NCBI GenBank assembly: GCA_902489295.1 | Contig: CABTZM010000071.1 | Location: 1 to 9,477, forward strand | Length of the DNA: 9,477 nt | Origin: an uncultured Collinsella sp. | GTDB taxonomy: Bacteria; Actinomycetota; Coriobacteriia; Coriobacteriales; Coriobacteriaceae | Direction: 5' to 3' | Shown: positions 1 to 6,289 of the stretch, one piece after another | Layout: every line of letters begins with the position of its first letter | Numbering within the stretch: the stretch's first letter is position 1 | Translations under genes and position numbers: made by a program | Notes under the pieces: generated by a model | Told to the model about the DNA's origin: nothing | What the model saw: the letters and a program-made list of their open reading frames with translations, nothing else | The model's database searches: none

Positions 1-38
1 CCACCGGGAACCTGTCCCCCTTTATTAGGCCGAATTCT

Positions 39-82
39 GGGTCGCGCTTCCCCAGAGGCCCCCTTTGGGGAACGCGCGACCC
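39..82. repeat. GC-rich hairpin downstream of the aspS terminator
   Basis: Bases 39-47 (gggtcgcgc) pair with 74-82, and 48-54 (ttcccca) pair with 66-72. This gives a 16-bp stem with one bulged C at 73 and an 11-nt loop. No T-run follows on either strand, so it is not a standard intrinsic terminator. It lies about 75 bp beyond the aspS terminator and may belong to the gene left of the window, or be an intergenic repeat of the REP type. TTCTGG occurs on both sides of the stem (35-38 onward and 84-89). The rest of 1-154 shows no supported gene. The role is unknown. Confidence 0.5.
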
Positions 83-155
83 GTTCTGGACGCAGATTCC
101 GGGACGCACTTTCCGCGACGCCCGGTCACCCCATGCCCTCACAATCTCGGCGTAT

Positions 156-189
156 AAAAAACGCGGGAAGGCACACGTCCTTCCCGCGT
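156..189 (-). terminator. Intrinsic terminator of aspS
   Basis: A perfect 11-bp inverted repeat (acgcgggaagg at 161-171, its complement at 179-189) encloses a 7-nt loop. On the minus strand it is followed by a run of six T (complement of 156-161). It starts 24 nt behind the aspS stop codon. Stem, loop and U-tract are all as expected for a Rho-independent terminator of the minus-strand aspS transcript. Confidence 0.92.
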
Positions 190-213
190 TGCGGGCAATA
201 TATAGCCGCTCGC

Positions 214-2001
214 CTACATCAGGCGCAGGCTGACGTCCTTGAGCTGGGCGCCGCTAACGGCACTCGGGGCGCCCGACATGAGGTCGGAGCCGCTGGCCGT
301 CTTGGGGAACGCCATGACGTCGCGGATGGAGTCGGAGCCGGTGAGCAGCATGCACACGCGGTCCAGGCCCAGAGCGAAACCGCCCATCGGGGGCGCACCA
401 AACTTGAGTGCCTCCATGAGGAAGCCGAACTGAGACTCGGCACGCTCCTCGGTAAAGCCCAGGAGCTTGAGCATGGACATCTGCATCTCGGCGTTGTGGA
501 TACGCATACCGCCGCCGCCGGCCTCAAAGCCGTCCATGACAAAGTCGTAGGTGCACGAACCGGCTGCCAGCGGATCGGCCTCGATCTTGGCGATGTCGGT
601 CTCGGTCGGCAGGGTAAAGGGCTGATGCTCGGCAGCATAGGCCTTGCGATCCTCGTCCCAATGGAACAGCGGGAAGTTGACGACCCACAGGAAGTCGTGA
701 CCCTCGCGCTTGATCTCGAGCGCATTGGCCATGTGCGAACGCATGCCGCCCAGGATCTCGTCAGAGAGCAGACGCGGGCCGGCGGCGAACATCACAAGGT
801 CGCCGGGCTCGACGTCCATGCGCTCGCGCAGAGCCGCCATCTCCTCGTCCGAGAAGAACTTGACGATGGGGCTGTTGATGGAGCCGTCCTCGCGGAAGGC
901 GATCCATGCCAGGCCCTTGGCGCCAAACGCGGAAGCCACGCCGGCGAGCTTATCGATCTTGGCACGTGCCCAGGCACCGGCGCCCTTGGCGTTGATGGCC
1001 TTGACGACAGAGCCCTCCTCGTTTGCGGCGGTCGCAAAGACCTTGAACTTGGAATTGGCAAAGATGTCGGTCAGGTCGACCAGGTGCATGCCATAGCGGG
1101 TATCGGGCTTGTCGGAGCCATAGGTGTCCATGGCATCCCAGTAGTTCATGCGACGCAGCGGCGTGGGCATCTCGACACCCATGCGGCCGAAGGCATCGGC
1201 AAGAACCTCTTCGAGCGCGCTCATGACATCGTTCTGGTCCACGAAAGACATCTCGATATCGACCTGAGTGAACTCGGGCTGACGGTCGGCACGTAGGTCT
1301 TCGTCGCGGAAGCACTTGGCAACCTGGTAGTAGCGCTCGACGCCACCGACCATGAGCAGCTGTTTCAGAAGCTGCGGGGACTGCGGCAGGGCGTAGAAGT
1401 TGCCCGGCTGGATGCGGCTGGGGACGATGAAGTCGCGGGCGCCCTCGGGAGTGGACTTGAACAGGGAGGGCGTCTCGACCTCCATGAACTCACGGTTGTG
1501 CAGCGCCTCGCGAATGGCAAAGGTAAAGTCGGAGCGCAGCTTGAGGTTGGCCATCATCTCGGGACGACGGAGGTCCAGATAGCGATAACGCAGACGGGTG
1601 TCCTCGCTGGTCTCGATGCCGTCCTCGATCTGGAACGGCGGGGTGACGGACGTGTTGAGTACCTCGGCGTGGTCGGTCAGGACCTCGATCTCGCCGGTCG
1701 CGAGCTTGGTGTTGGTGGTCTCCTCGCCACGAGCGCGCACGACGCCGTGGATCTTGATGGGCCACTCGGGACGCATGGTCTCGGCGATCTTAAAGGCATC
1801 GCCGTCGGAGTGCTCGGGGTCGAAGGTGAGCTGCGTAATGCCCTCGCGGTCGCGAAGGTCGCAGAAGATAAGGCCGCCGTGGTCGCGGCGACGGCTCACC
1901 CAACCGGTGAGGGTGACCTCTTCGCCCACGTTCTCGAAGCGAAGCTCGCCGCAGGTACGGGTGTGCATGGAATGCTCATCGATGGGACGGGTCTGGCTCA
2001 T
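214..2001 (-). CDS. aspS: Aspartyl-tRNA synthetase (AspRS), possibly non-discriminating
   Basis: Class II synthetase that charges tRNA-Asp with aspartate in the cytoplasm. Its 595 residues match the usual bacterial-type length. Seen in order: an N-terminal OB-fold anticodon-binding domain (about 15-110, with GWVSRRRDHGG at 33-43); the catalytic domain with YRYLDLRRPEM (139-149) and motif 2 FRDEDLRADRQPEFTQ (231-246); the bacterial GAD insertion (about 290-420); and motif 3 GFALGLDRVCMLL (541-553). The ATG at 2001 is chosen over the internal Met12 because AAAGGAGGA (complement of 2010-2018) lies 8 nt upstream. His41, where E. coli AspRS has Leu, resembles AspRSs that also charge tRNA-Asn. If so, Asp-tRNA-Asn would need GatCAB to become Asn-tRNA-Asn; this is inference. 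The gene is divergent from serB and has its own terminator. Confidence 0.98.
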   Translation of the reverse strand: MSQTRPIDEHSMHTRTCGELRFENVGEEVTLTGWVSRRRDHGGLIFCDLRDREGITQLTFDPEHSDGDAFKIAETMRPEWPIKIHGVVRARGEETTNTKLATGEIEVLTDHAEVLNTSVTPPFQIEDGIETSEDTRLRYRYLDLRRPEMMANLKLRSDFTFAIREALHNREFMEVETPSLFKSTPEGARDFIVPSRIQPGNFYALPQSPQLLKQLLMVGGVERYYQVAKCFRDEDLRADRQPEFTQVDIEMSFVDQNDVMSALEEVLADAFGRMGVEMPTPLRRMNYWDAMDTYGSDKPDTRYGMHLVDLTDIFANSKFKVFATAANEEGSVVKAINAKGAGAWARAKIDKLAGVASAFGAKGLAWIAFREDGSINSPIVKFFSDEEMAALRERMDVEPGDLVMFAAGPRLLSDEILGGMRSHMANALEIKREGHDFLWVVNFPLFHWDEDRKAYAAEHQPFTLPTETDIAKIEADPLAAGSCTYDFVMDGFEAGGGGMRIHNAEMQMSMLKLLGFTEERAESQFGFLMEALKFGAPPMGGFALGLDRVCMLLTGSDSIRDVMAFPKTASGSDLMSGAPSAVSGAQLKDVSLRLM

Positions 2002-2022
2002 ACCAGTGATCCTCCTTTATGG

Positions 2023-2064
2023 ATCTGTGCCGCCCCGTGTCGTTCCGGGCGGCGTCGTACAGAT
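2023..2064 (-). promoter_or_regulatory. Structured 5' leader hairpin of aspS
   Basis: ATCTGT (2023-2028) pairs with ACAGAT (2059-2064), and GCCGCCC (2029-2035) pairs with GGGCGGC (2047-2053). The result is a 13-bp stem with a 5-nt bulge and an 11-nt loop. In the aspS transcript it ends 4 nt before the Shine-Dalgarno sequence. A weaker second hairpin (CTGCG/CGCAG) lies just upstream, at about 2075-2091. I see no T-box signature (the conserved tRNA-acceptor bulge) and no terminator T-run, so a T-box is unlikely. It may modulate aspS translation or stabilise the mRNA. The divergent stretch 2065-2257 must also hold the aspS and serB promoters, but none stands out. Confidence 0.45.
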
Positions 2065-2257
2065 TTGCCCAGCCTGCGTAAACCGCGCAGCCGGACATGG
2101 CGTTCTATCTTATCGCACCCACGTCGATGTACCGCGAAAAAGTAACTCTTGCCCAAAGACTTGACGGAGACGAAACAATTGACGCACCGCGGCGCCCGCC
2201 CGCGCTCGTCACGTGCGACAATATGCCCCAATAAAACAGCACTCGGAAAGGCCCACC

Positions 2258-2893
2258 ATGACTGCACGCCTCATCGTTATGGATATCGACTCCACGCTCA
2301 TCAACCAGGAGGTCATCGACCTGTTGGGCGAGGAGGCCGGTGTGGGCGAGCAAGTTGCACAGATCACCGAGCGCGCTATGCGCGGCGAGCTGGACTTTAA
2401 GCAAGCGCTCGAGGAGCGCGTGGGGCTGCTCGCCGGCCTGGACGAGAGCGTGTTCGAGCGCACCTTTGAGCGCGTGACATTTACCCCCGGCGCGTTAGAG
2501 CTTGTGCGCTCGGCACACAGCAAGGGCTGGAAGGTCGGCGTGGTAAGCGGCGGCTTCCACGAGATCGCTGACAAGATCGTAGCCGCCGCGGGCATCGATT
2601 TTTGCCTGGCCAACCGCCTGGAGGTCGTAGACGGCAAGCTCACGGGTAAGCTGGCGGCAGACATTGTGACCAAGGAGTCCAAGCTCATCCAGCTGCTGGA
2701 CTGGGCAGTTGAGTGCGGCGTCGACATGGCCCACACGGTCGCTATTGGCGACGGGGCAAACGACATCCCCATGATCCGGGCCGCGGGCACTGGCATCGCG
2801 TTTTGTGCCAAGCCCAAGACACGCGAGGCAGCCCCGTTTGCCATCGACGAGCGCAACCTGATGCTCGCCATGGACATCATCCTACGCGACTAG
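2258..2893 (+). CDS. serB: Phosphoserine phosphatase (HAD family)
   Basis: Last step of the phosphorylated serine pathway: O-phosphoserine to L-serine plus phosphate, in the cytoplasm. The 211-residue protein is a compact SerB with no N-terminal ACT domain. HAD motif I is DIDST (9-13; Asp9 nucleophile, Asp11 acid/base). Motif II is VSGGF (96-100, Ser97). Motif IV is GDGANDIPMI (164-173, Asp165 and Asp169 for Mg2+). A lysine before it (around 139-142) would serve as motif III. The ATG at 2258 is chosen because GGAAAGG (2245-2251) sits 6 nt upstream; an in-frame ATG at 2213 has no such site. The gene is divergent from aspS. larB starts 115 nt downstream on the same strand but has its own promoter region. 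A HAD phosphatase of slightly different specificity cannot be excluded. Confidence 0.93.
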   Translation: MTARLIVMDIDSTLINQEVIDLLGEEAGVGEQVAQITERAMRGELDFKQALEERVGLLAGLDESVFERTFERVTFTPGALELVRSAHSKGWKVGVVSGGFHEIADKIVAAAGIDFCLANRLEVVDGKLTGKLAADIVTKESKLIQLLDWAVECGVDMAHTVAIGDGANDIPMIRAAGTGIAFCAKPKTREAAPFAIDERNLMLAMDIILRD

Positions 2894-2902
2894 CCGATCC
2901 GT

Positions 2903-2931
2903 CTAACAATTGAATCAGTCTGTCCTATAGT
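2903..2931 (+). promoter_or_regulatory. Candidate promoter of the larB-larC-tetR unit
   Basis: CTAACA (2903-2908) and TATAGT (2926-2931) are separated by 17 bp and match the sigma-70 -35 and -10 hexamers at 4/6 and 5/6 positions. Transcription would start near 2938, inside the adjacent inverted repeat. A rival is the extended -10 TGCTAGACT (2976-2984), which lacks a good -35 and would place the inverted repeat over its -35 region. The two options imply opposite roles for a bound regulator: repression for the first, activation possible for the second. Confidence 0.4.
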
Positions 2932-2963
2932 TTCCGAACAATTTTGTCTTAGTGTTCGGAAAC
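2930..2963. promoter_or_regulatory. Perfect inverted repeat (putative operator) upstream of larB
   Basis: GTTTCCGAACA (2930-2940) and its exact complement TGTTCGGAAAC (2953-2963) are separated by 12 nt. Half-site centres are 23 bp apart, about two helical turns. Each half also contains TTC-N-GAA, a small dyad of its own. The repeat overlaps one candidate -10 and precedes the other. No T-run follows, so it is not a terminator. It is a good candidate operator, most simply for the TetR-family regulator encoded at the end of the same unit; that pairing is inference. The half-site was not seen upstream of larA. Confidence 0.6.
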
Positions 2964-3007
2964 ATACCCTTTGAGTGCTAGACTTTGCGCCGTCGAAGGG
3001 AACATAT

Positions 3008-3790
3008 ATGGATAAGCGAGATCTAGAGCAGCTGCTGAGCGATGTTGCCGGCGGATCAGTCACCCCGGCAGTCGCCCTTACGCGCATCCAGACGGCTCCG
3101 ACCGCCGATTTGGGCTTTGCGCAGCTCGATCTTTCGCGCGGAGTGCGCCAGGGAGCCGGCGAGGTTGTCTACGGTGCTGGTAAAACCGCCGAGCAAATTG
3201 CCGCCATTATCGAGGCGCTGCGCGATGCAGGCCAGGAGCGCATCCTGGTCACACGCTTGGATGCCGAAAAAGCCGCGCGCACCGCTGAGCTTCTCGGCAA
3301 CGACATCGATCTGGGATATGTCCCGGACGCCCAGCTCGCCCTGGTGGGTGGCAAGCCCTCCCCCACCGGCAACGGATGCATCGTCGTCGCCTGCGCCGGC
3401 ACGAGCGACCTGCCCGTCGCCGAAGAGGCGGCACTGACGGCCGAGTTCTACGGCAACGAGGTCGATCGCCTTTACGACGTGGGTGTCGCCGGCCTGCACC
3501 GCCTGCTCGCGCATGCCGAGGAACTTGCCCAGGCGCAGGTGGTCATCGCCATCGCCGGCATGGAAGGCGCCCTGGCGAGCGTCATCGGAGGCCTTGTGAG
3601 CTGTCCGGTCATCGCCGTCCCCACCAGTGTGGGCTATGGCGCGAGTTTTGGCGGCGTGGCCGCACTGCTCGCCATGCTCAACTCCTGCGCCAGCGGCGTT
3701 TCGGTCGTCAACATCGACAACGGCTTCGGCGCCGCCTACCAGGCAAGTCTTATCAATCATCTGAGCGCCGGCACATCCCGCGCCCGCTAA
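3008..3790 (+). CDS. larB: LarB: pyridinium-3,5-biscarboxylate mononucleotide synthase (nickel-pincer cofactor step 1)
   Basis: LarB carboxylates the pyridinium ring of nicotinic acid adenine dinucleotide and cleaves its phosphoanhydride. This gives the precursor of the nickel-pincer nucleotide used by LarA. The 260-residue protein carries the PurE-like (AIR carboxylase-like) C-terminal domain from about 115 on. Recognisable stretches are CAGTSDLPVAEEAALTAE (129-146), YDVGVAGLHRLL (156-167), PTSVGYGASFGG (205-216) and LNSCASGVSVVNIDNGFGAA (224-243). Cys227 in the last is the likely catalytic cysteine of the family. The ATG at 3008 is preferred because GAAGGG (2995-3000) lies 7 nt upstream; an in-frame ATG at 2975 has no such site. 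The larC Shine-Dalgarno sequence overlaps the larB stop codon, so the two are co-transcribed and probably coupled. Confidence 0.95.
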   Translation: MDKRDLEQLLSDVAGGSVTPAVALTRIQTAPTADLGFAQLDLSRGVRQGAGEVVYGAGKTAEQIAAIIEALRDAGQERILVTRLDAEKAARTAELLGNDIDLGYVPDAQLALVGGKPSPTGNGCIVVACAGTSDLPVAEEAALTAEFYGNEVDRLYDVGVAGLHRLLAHAEELAQAQVVIAIAGMEGALASVIGGLVSCPVIAVPTSVGYGASFGGVAALLAMLNSCASGVSVVNIDNGFGAAYQASLINHLSAGTSRAR

Positions 3791-3800
3791 GGAGCATTTC

Positions 3801-4718
3801 ATGTCCAACCATCAGCACACGCTTATCATCGACGGCACCTCGGGCATCAGCGGCGACATGACCGTCGCGGCTCTACTCGATCTGGGCGCCAGCGAGGAGC
3901 ATCTGCGCGAGCAGCTCGCCACGCTACCAGTCGACGGCTTTGAGATTGCCGTTACACGCGTAAACAAGCATGGCATCGACGCCTGCGACTTTGACGTCCA
4001 GCTTGCAGAGGAGCTCGAGAACCATGATCACGATATGGCCTGGCTCTACGGCAACGAAGCAGCTGCCGAGCACACGCACGAGCATGAGCACCACCATCAT
4101 GATCATGGCGAGCACGAACACGAGCACTGCCAGGAGCATGACCATGAGGCCCACGGTCATGGCCACGAGGATCACCATCACGCCCACCACCATCATCACC
4201 GTTCTTTGGCGGACGTCACCGCCATCATCGATGGCTCGCAGCTAAGCGATGGCGCCAAGCGTCGCGCCCTCGCCATTTTTTCCGTACTCGCTGCTGCCGA
4301 GGCCAAGGCTCACGGCAAAACGCCCGAGACCGTCATGTTCCACGAGGTGGGCGCCGTCGATTCCATCGTCGACGTCTGCTCGGTCGCCATCTGCCTCGAT
4401 GACCTTGGTATTGAGGACATCGTGGTCGAGTCGCTCTCCGAGGGCCACGGCACCATTCGCTGCGCCCACGGCCTCATGCCCATTCCCGTCCCTGCTGTCG
4501 TCAACCTGTGCCAGGCGGGCAATATCGCCCTCGCGCCCGCACCGGTCGCCGGCGAGCTCGTGACGCCCACGGGCGCCGCCATCGTCGCCGCACTGCGCAC
4601 GTCCGAGCACCTGCCGGCCCGTTACCGCATCGAGGCCGTCGGCTACGGCGGCGGTAAGCGCCCCTACGAGGGCTGCTCTGGCACGCTCCGTTGCCTGCTC
4701 GTTCACGTGGATGCATAG
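3801..4718 (+). CDS. larC: LarC nickel-insertion protein, N-terminal (LarC1) part only, with long His-rich segment
   Basis: LarC is the CTP-dependent cyclometallase that inserts nickel into the pincer cofactor. The 305-residue protein has the family start (LIIDGTSGISGDM, 8-20), a His-rich segment at 91-133 with 24 His in 43 residues (probably nickel-binding), VMFHEVGAVDSIVD (178-191), LSEGHGTIRCAHGLMPIPVP (212-231) and ELVTPTGAAI (252-261). It stops right after GYGGGKRPYEGCSGTLRCLL (281-300). In Lactiplantibacillus plantarum this corresponds to the end of LarC1, and the CTP-binding LarC2 follows by ribosomal frameshift. Here no frame downstream encodes LarC2, because the tetR gene starts 2 nt after the stop. 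Shine-Dalgarno AAGGAG (3789-3794) is 6 nt from the ATG. LarC2 may be encoded elsewhere, or this protein may act as a nickel-binding subunit. Confidence 0.88.
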   Translation: MSNHQHTLIIDGTSGISGDMTVAALLDLGASEEHLREQLATLPVDGFEIAVTRVNKHGIDACDFDVQLAEELENHDHDMAWLYGNEAAAEHTHEHEHHHHDHGEHEHEHCQEHDHEAHGHGHEDHHHAHHHHHRSLADVTAIIDGSQLSDGAKRRALAIFSVLAAAEAKAHGKTPETVMFHEVGAVDSIVDVCSVAICLDDLGIEDIVVESLSEGHGTIRCAHGLMPIPVPAVVNLCQAGNIALAPAPVAGELVTPTGAAIVAALRTSEHLPARYRIEAVGYGGGKRPYEGCSGTLRCLLVHVDA

Positions 4719-4720
4719 CC

Positions 4721-5260
4721 ATGGATGCCCGCAAGACAAAAAGCCGCGCCGCTATTGTCACGGCGTTTTCCGAGCTCCTTCGCGAGGAAGACTACGGCAG
4801 GATCACCGTCGGCGACATCATCGCGCGTGCCAACGTGGGCCGCGCGACGTTCTACGGCCTTTTCAAGAGCAAAGACGACCTACTCGCAGAGCTCGTGAGC
4901 GACATCTGCACCCACGCCCTCGACGACGATGGCACGCCCCTCAACGACCCACTCGTGCAGGTGGAACACATCCTAAACAACCTATGGGAGCGTCGCCAAG
5001 GCGTCCGAGCGCTGGTAGCAGGAGCCGGCTCACGCGCCTTCGCCGACTGCCTCCGCAAGACCATCATGGCCCGAGCAACCGAAACGGTCCCCCTCACCCC
5101 AACTGGCCCAGCAGCCACGATGGATCGCAGTTTCCTACTCCACCACATAGCCTCAAGCTTCGTAGGAACAGTCCAATGGTGGGCCTGGCACAACTTCGAA
5201 GCAAACAAAGTCAACGTAGCCAAAGACTACCTATCAGCCATCAAGCCTCTCTTCAACTAA
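4721..5260 (+). CDS. TetR/AcrR-family transcriptional regulator
   Basis: The 179-residue protein has an N-terminal TetR helix-turn-helix: helix 1 about 8-21, recognition region ITVGDIIARANVGRATFYGLF (28-48), followed by KSKDDLLAEL. The alpha-helical C-terminal part is divergent, so the ligand cannot be read. The ATG at 4721 lies 2 nt after the larC stop with no clear Shine-Dalgarno, which suggests translational coupling to larC. An in-frame ATG at 4691 inside larC would add ten residues (MPARSRGCIA) before the HTH and is less likely. Its place at the end of the larBC unit suggests it controls that unit, perhaps through the inverted repeat at 2930-2963. From about 5040 codons ending in A become frequent, unlike the 5' part and the neighbours; this may reflect an old join or relaxed selection. 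Confidence 0.9.
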   Translation: MDARKTKSRAAIVTAFSELLREEDYGRITVGDIIARANVGRATFYGLFKSKDDLLAELVSDICTHALDDDGTPLNDPLVQVEHILNNLWERRQGVRALVAGAGSRAFADCLRKTIMARATETVPLTPTGPAATMDRSFLLHHIASSFVGTVQWWAWHNFEANKVNVAKDYLSAIKPLFN

Positions 5261-5377
5261 GCAACCACTCCACCCCAAAGTGCAAACAGCAGCCCAAAGC
5301 CCCTACCAGCAACAAGCCCCTCCCATCCAAATTCAGATATATATGTAGTGTTGCTTGCTCCAATGCAACTAGATCCC

Positions 5378-5513
5378 CGCAGGGCCCGGCACAGGTTAAC
5401 TTTCCGCCGCACTCCGCAGGACGCAAGAAGCCCCCGCCGCACGAAGTGCGCAGCGGGGGCCTCTTGCATGTCCGAGGACGCGGCGGAAAGTTAACCTGTG
5501 CCGGGCCCGGACG
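5378..5513. repeat. Palindromic intergenic element, copy 1
   Basis: A 127-bp fold-back: left arm 5382-5410 and right arm 5480-5508 are perfect 29-bp complements, beginning GGGCCCGGCACAGG. They enclose a 69-bp core (5411-5479) that also folds: GGAC/GTCC, GCAAGA/TCTTGC, GCCCCCGC/GCGGGGGC, and CGCAC/GTGCG around a GAA loop. With the flanking CGCA (5378-5381) and GGACG (5509-5513), 136 bp align with copy 2. It starts 24 nt behind the stop codon of the minus-strand channel gene and lies between convergent genes. There is no T-run on either side, so it is not a canonical intrinsic terminator. The preceding stretch 5261-5377 is A/C-rich and holds nothing else I can support. It could be a MITE-like or REP-like element, or a 3'-end mRNA structure. 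Confidence 0.93.
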
Positions 5514-5532
5514 TTATATCAAATGCTTTGGA

Positions 5533-6264
5533 CTAGAACATGCCCAAGAAACCATGCACAAACAGCGCGGCCAGAGCGGCACCGACAAACGGAGCAATAC
5601 CGGGAACAAGCAGGCCGTACTTCCAGTTGTTATCGGCCTTGTTCTTAATCGGCAGCACCTGGTAAGCAAGGCGAGGACCAAGGTCACGAGCCTGGTTCAT
5701 GGCGAAGCCGGTAATGCCGCCCATGCCCATACCAACGGCCCAGACGATCAGGCCAACGCAGATGGCGAGCATCAGGACGTCCTCGCCAGCGCGGCTAGCG
5801 GCAGCAAGGATGGCGCTGATAAACACAAAGGTGCAGATAGCCTCGCAGAAGAAGTTGCGGGCATAGTTGGTGCCCTCGGTGGTGGGGTTGGTCGAGAAGA
5901 TATTGCGCTGAGCAATGGGGTCGACAACGCCCTCGGAAGCCTTGAACTCATCGGCATACATCAACCAAGCGATGCAAGCGCCCACAAAGCCGCCAAGCAT
6001 ATCGGCGAGCATGAAGGGAATGCAGTTGCCCCACGGCACCAGGCCGACGATGCACTGGGCAAGCACCATGGCCGGGTTCATGCACACGGCTCCGCCAAAG
6101 ACAAACAGGCAGACCGAAATGCCAAAAGACCAGGTGGTAATGGCAAACATGTGGCCAGAGCCCTGATACTTGGTGCCCTTGAGCACGGTGTCGCAGTGCA
6201 CGCCCACGCCAAAGATGATCATAAGGGCCGTCGCGCCGAATTCGCACAGGAGTTTGGTAAGCAT
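5533..6264 (-). CDS. glpF: MIP-family channel (GlpF/LarD-like glycerol or lactic acid facilitator) with altered second NPA motif
   Basis: Six-helix aquaglyceroporin of 243 residues in the cytoplasmic membrane, for passive movement of small neutral solutes. Next to larA the likely cargo is lactic acid, as for LarD in L. plantarum, though glycerol is also possible. The first NPA is intact (CMNPAMVLAQ, Asn63-Ala65). The second reads GFAMNQARDLGPRL, so Pro is Gln191. The Asp after Arg (Asp194) is typical of glycerol-type channels. The constriction-site residues of E. coli GlpF (Trp, Gly, Phe, Arg) appear as Trp45, Gly178, Phe187 and Arg193. The extracellular loop around 104-135 is long. The start at 6264 has a weak AAGG 4 nt upstream. 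The gene follows larA after 49 nt on the same strand and is probably co-transcribed; palindromic copy 1 follows it. Confidence 0.9.
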   Translation of the reverse strand: MLTKLLCEFGATALMIIFGVGVHCDTVLKGTKYQGSGHMFAITTWSFGISVCLFVFGGAVCMNPAMVLAQCIVGLVPWGNCIPFMLADMLGGFVGACIAWLMYADEFKASEGVVDPIAQRNIFSTNPTTEGTNYARNFFCEAICTFVFISAILAAASRAGEDVLMLAICVGLIVWAVGMGMGGITGFAMNQARDLGPRLAYQVLPIKNKADNNWKYGLLVPGIAPFVGAALAALFVHGFLGMF

Positions 6265-6289
6265 AAAACCTTATCTTTCTTGTCGGTTA

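Noticed and set aside
133..1296. Long open frame on the plus strand opposite aspS
   Set aside because: It is the antisense of a clear AspRS gene, with low-complexity His/Gly/Leu-rich composition and no recognisable domain. Such frames are common opposite high-GC genes.
2930..2963. LexA/SOS box reading of the CGAAC...GTTCG halves
   Set aside because: The Gram-positive LexA box has a 4-nt spacer between CGAAC and GTTCG. Here the spacer is 14 nt, and the adjacent genes are not SOS genes.
5257..5469. Small minus-strand frame sharing an N-terminus (MQEA..AAHFVRRG) with another at 7803-7997
   Set aside because: The shared peptide arises only because both frames start inside the two copies of the palindromic core. 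The sequences diverge outside it, and no ribosome-binding site precedes either one.
5382..5508. Palindromic copy 1 as a classical bidirectional intrinsic terminator between convergent genes
   Set aside because: No T-tract follows the stem on either strand, and copy 2 lies between co-directional genes, so the simple terminator reading does not fit, although factor-dependent termination remains possible.
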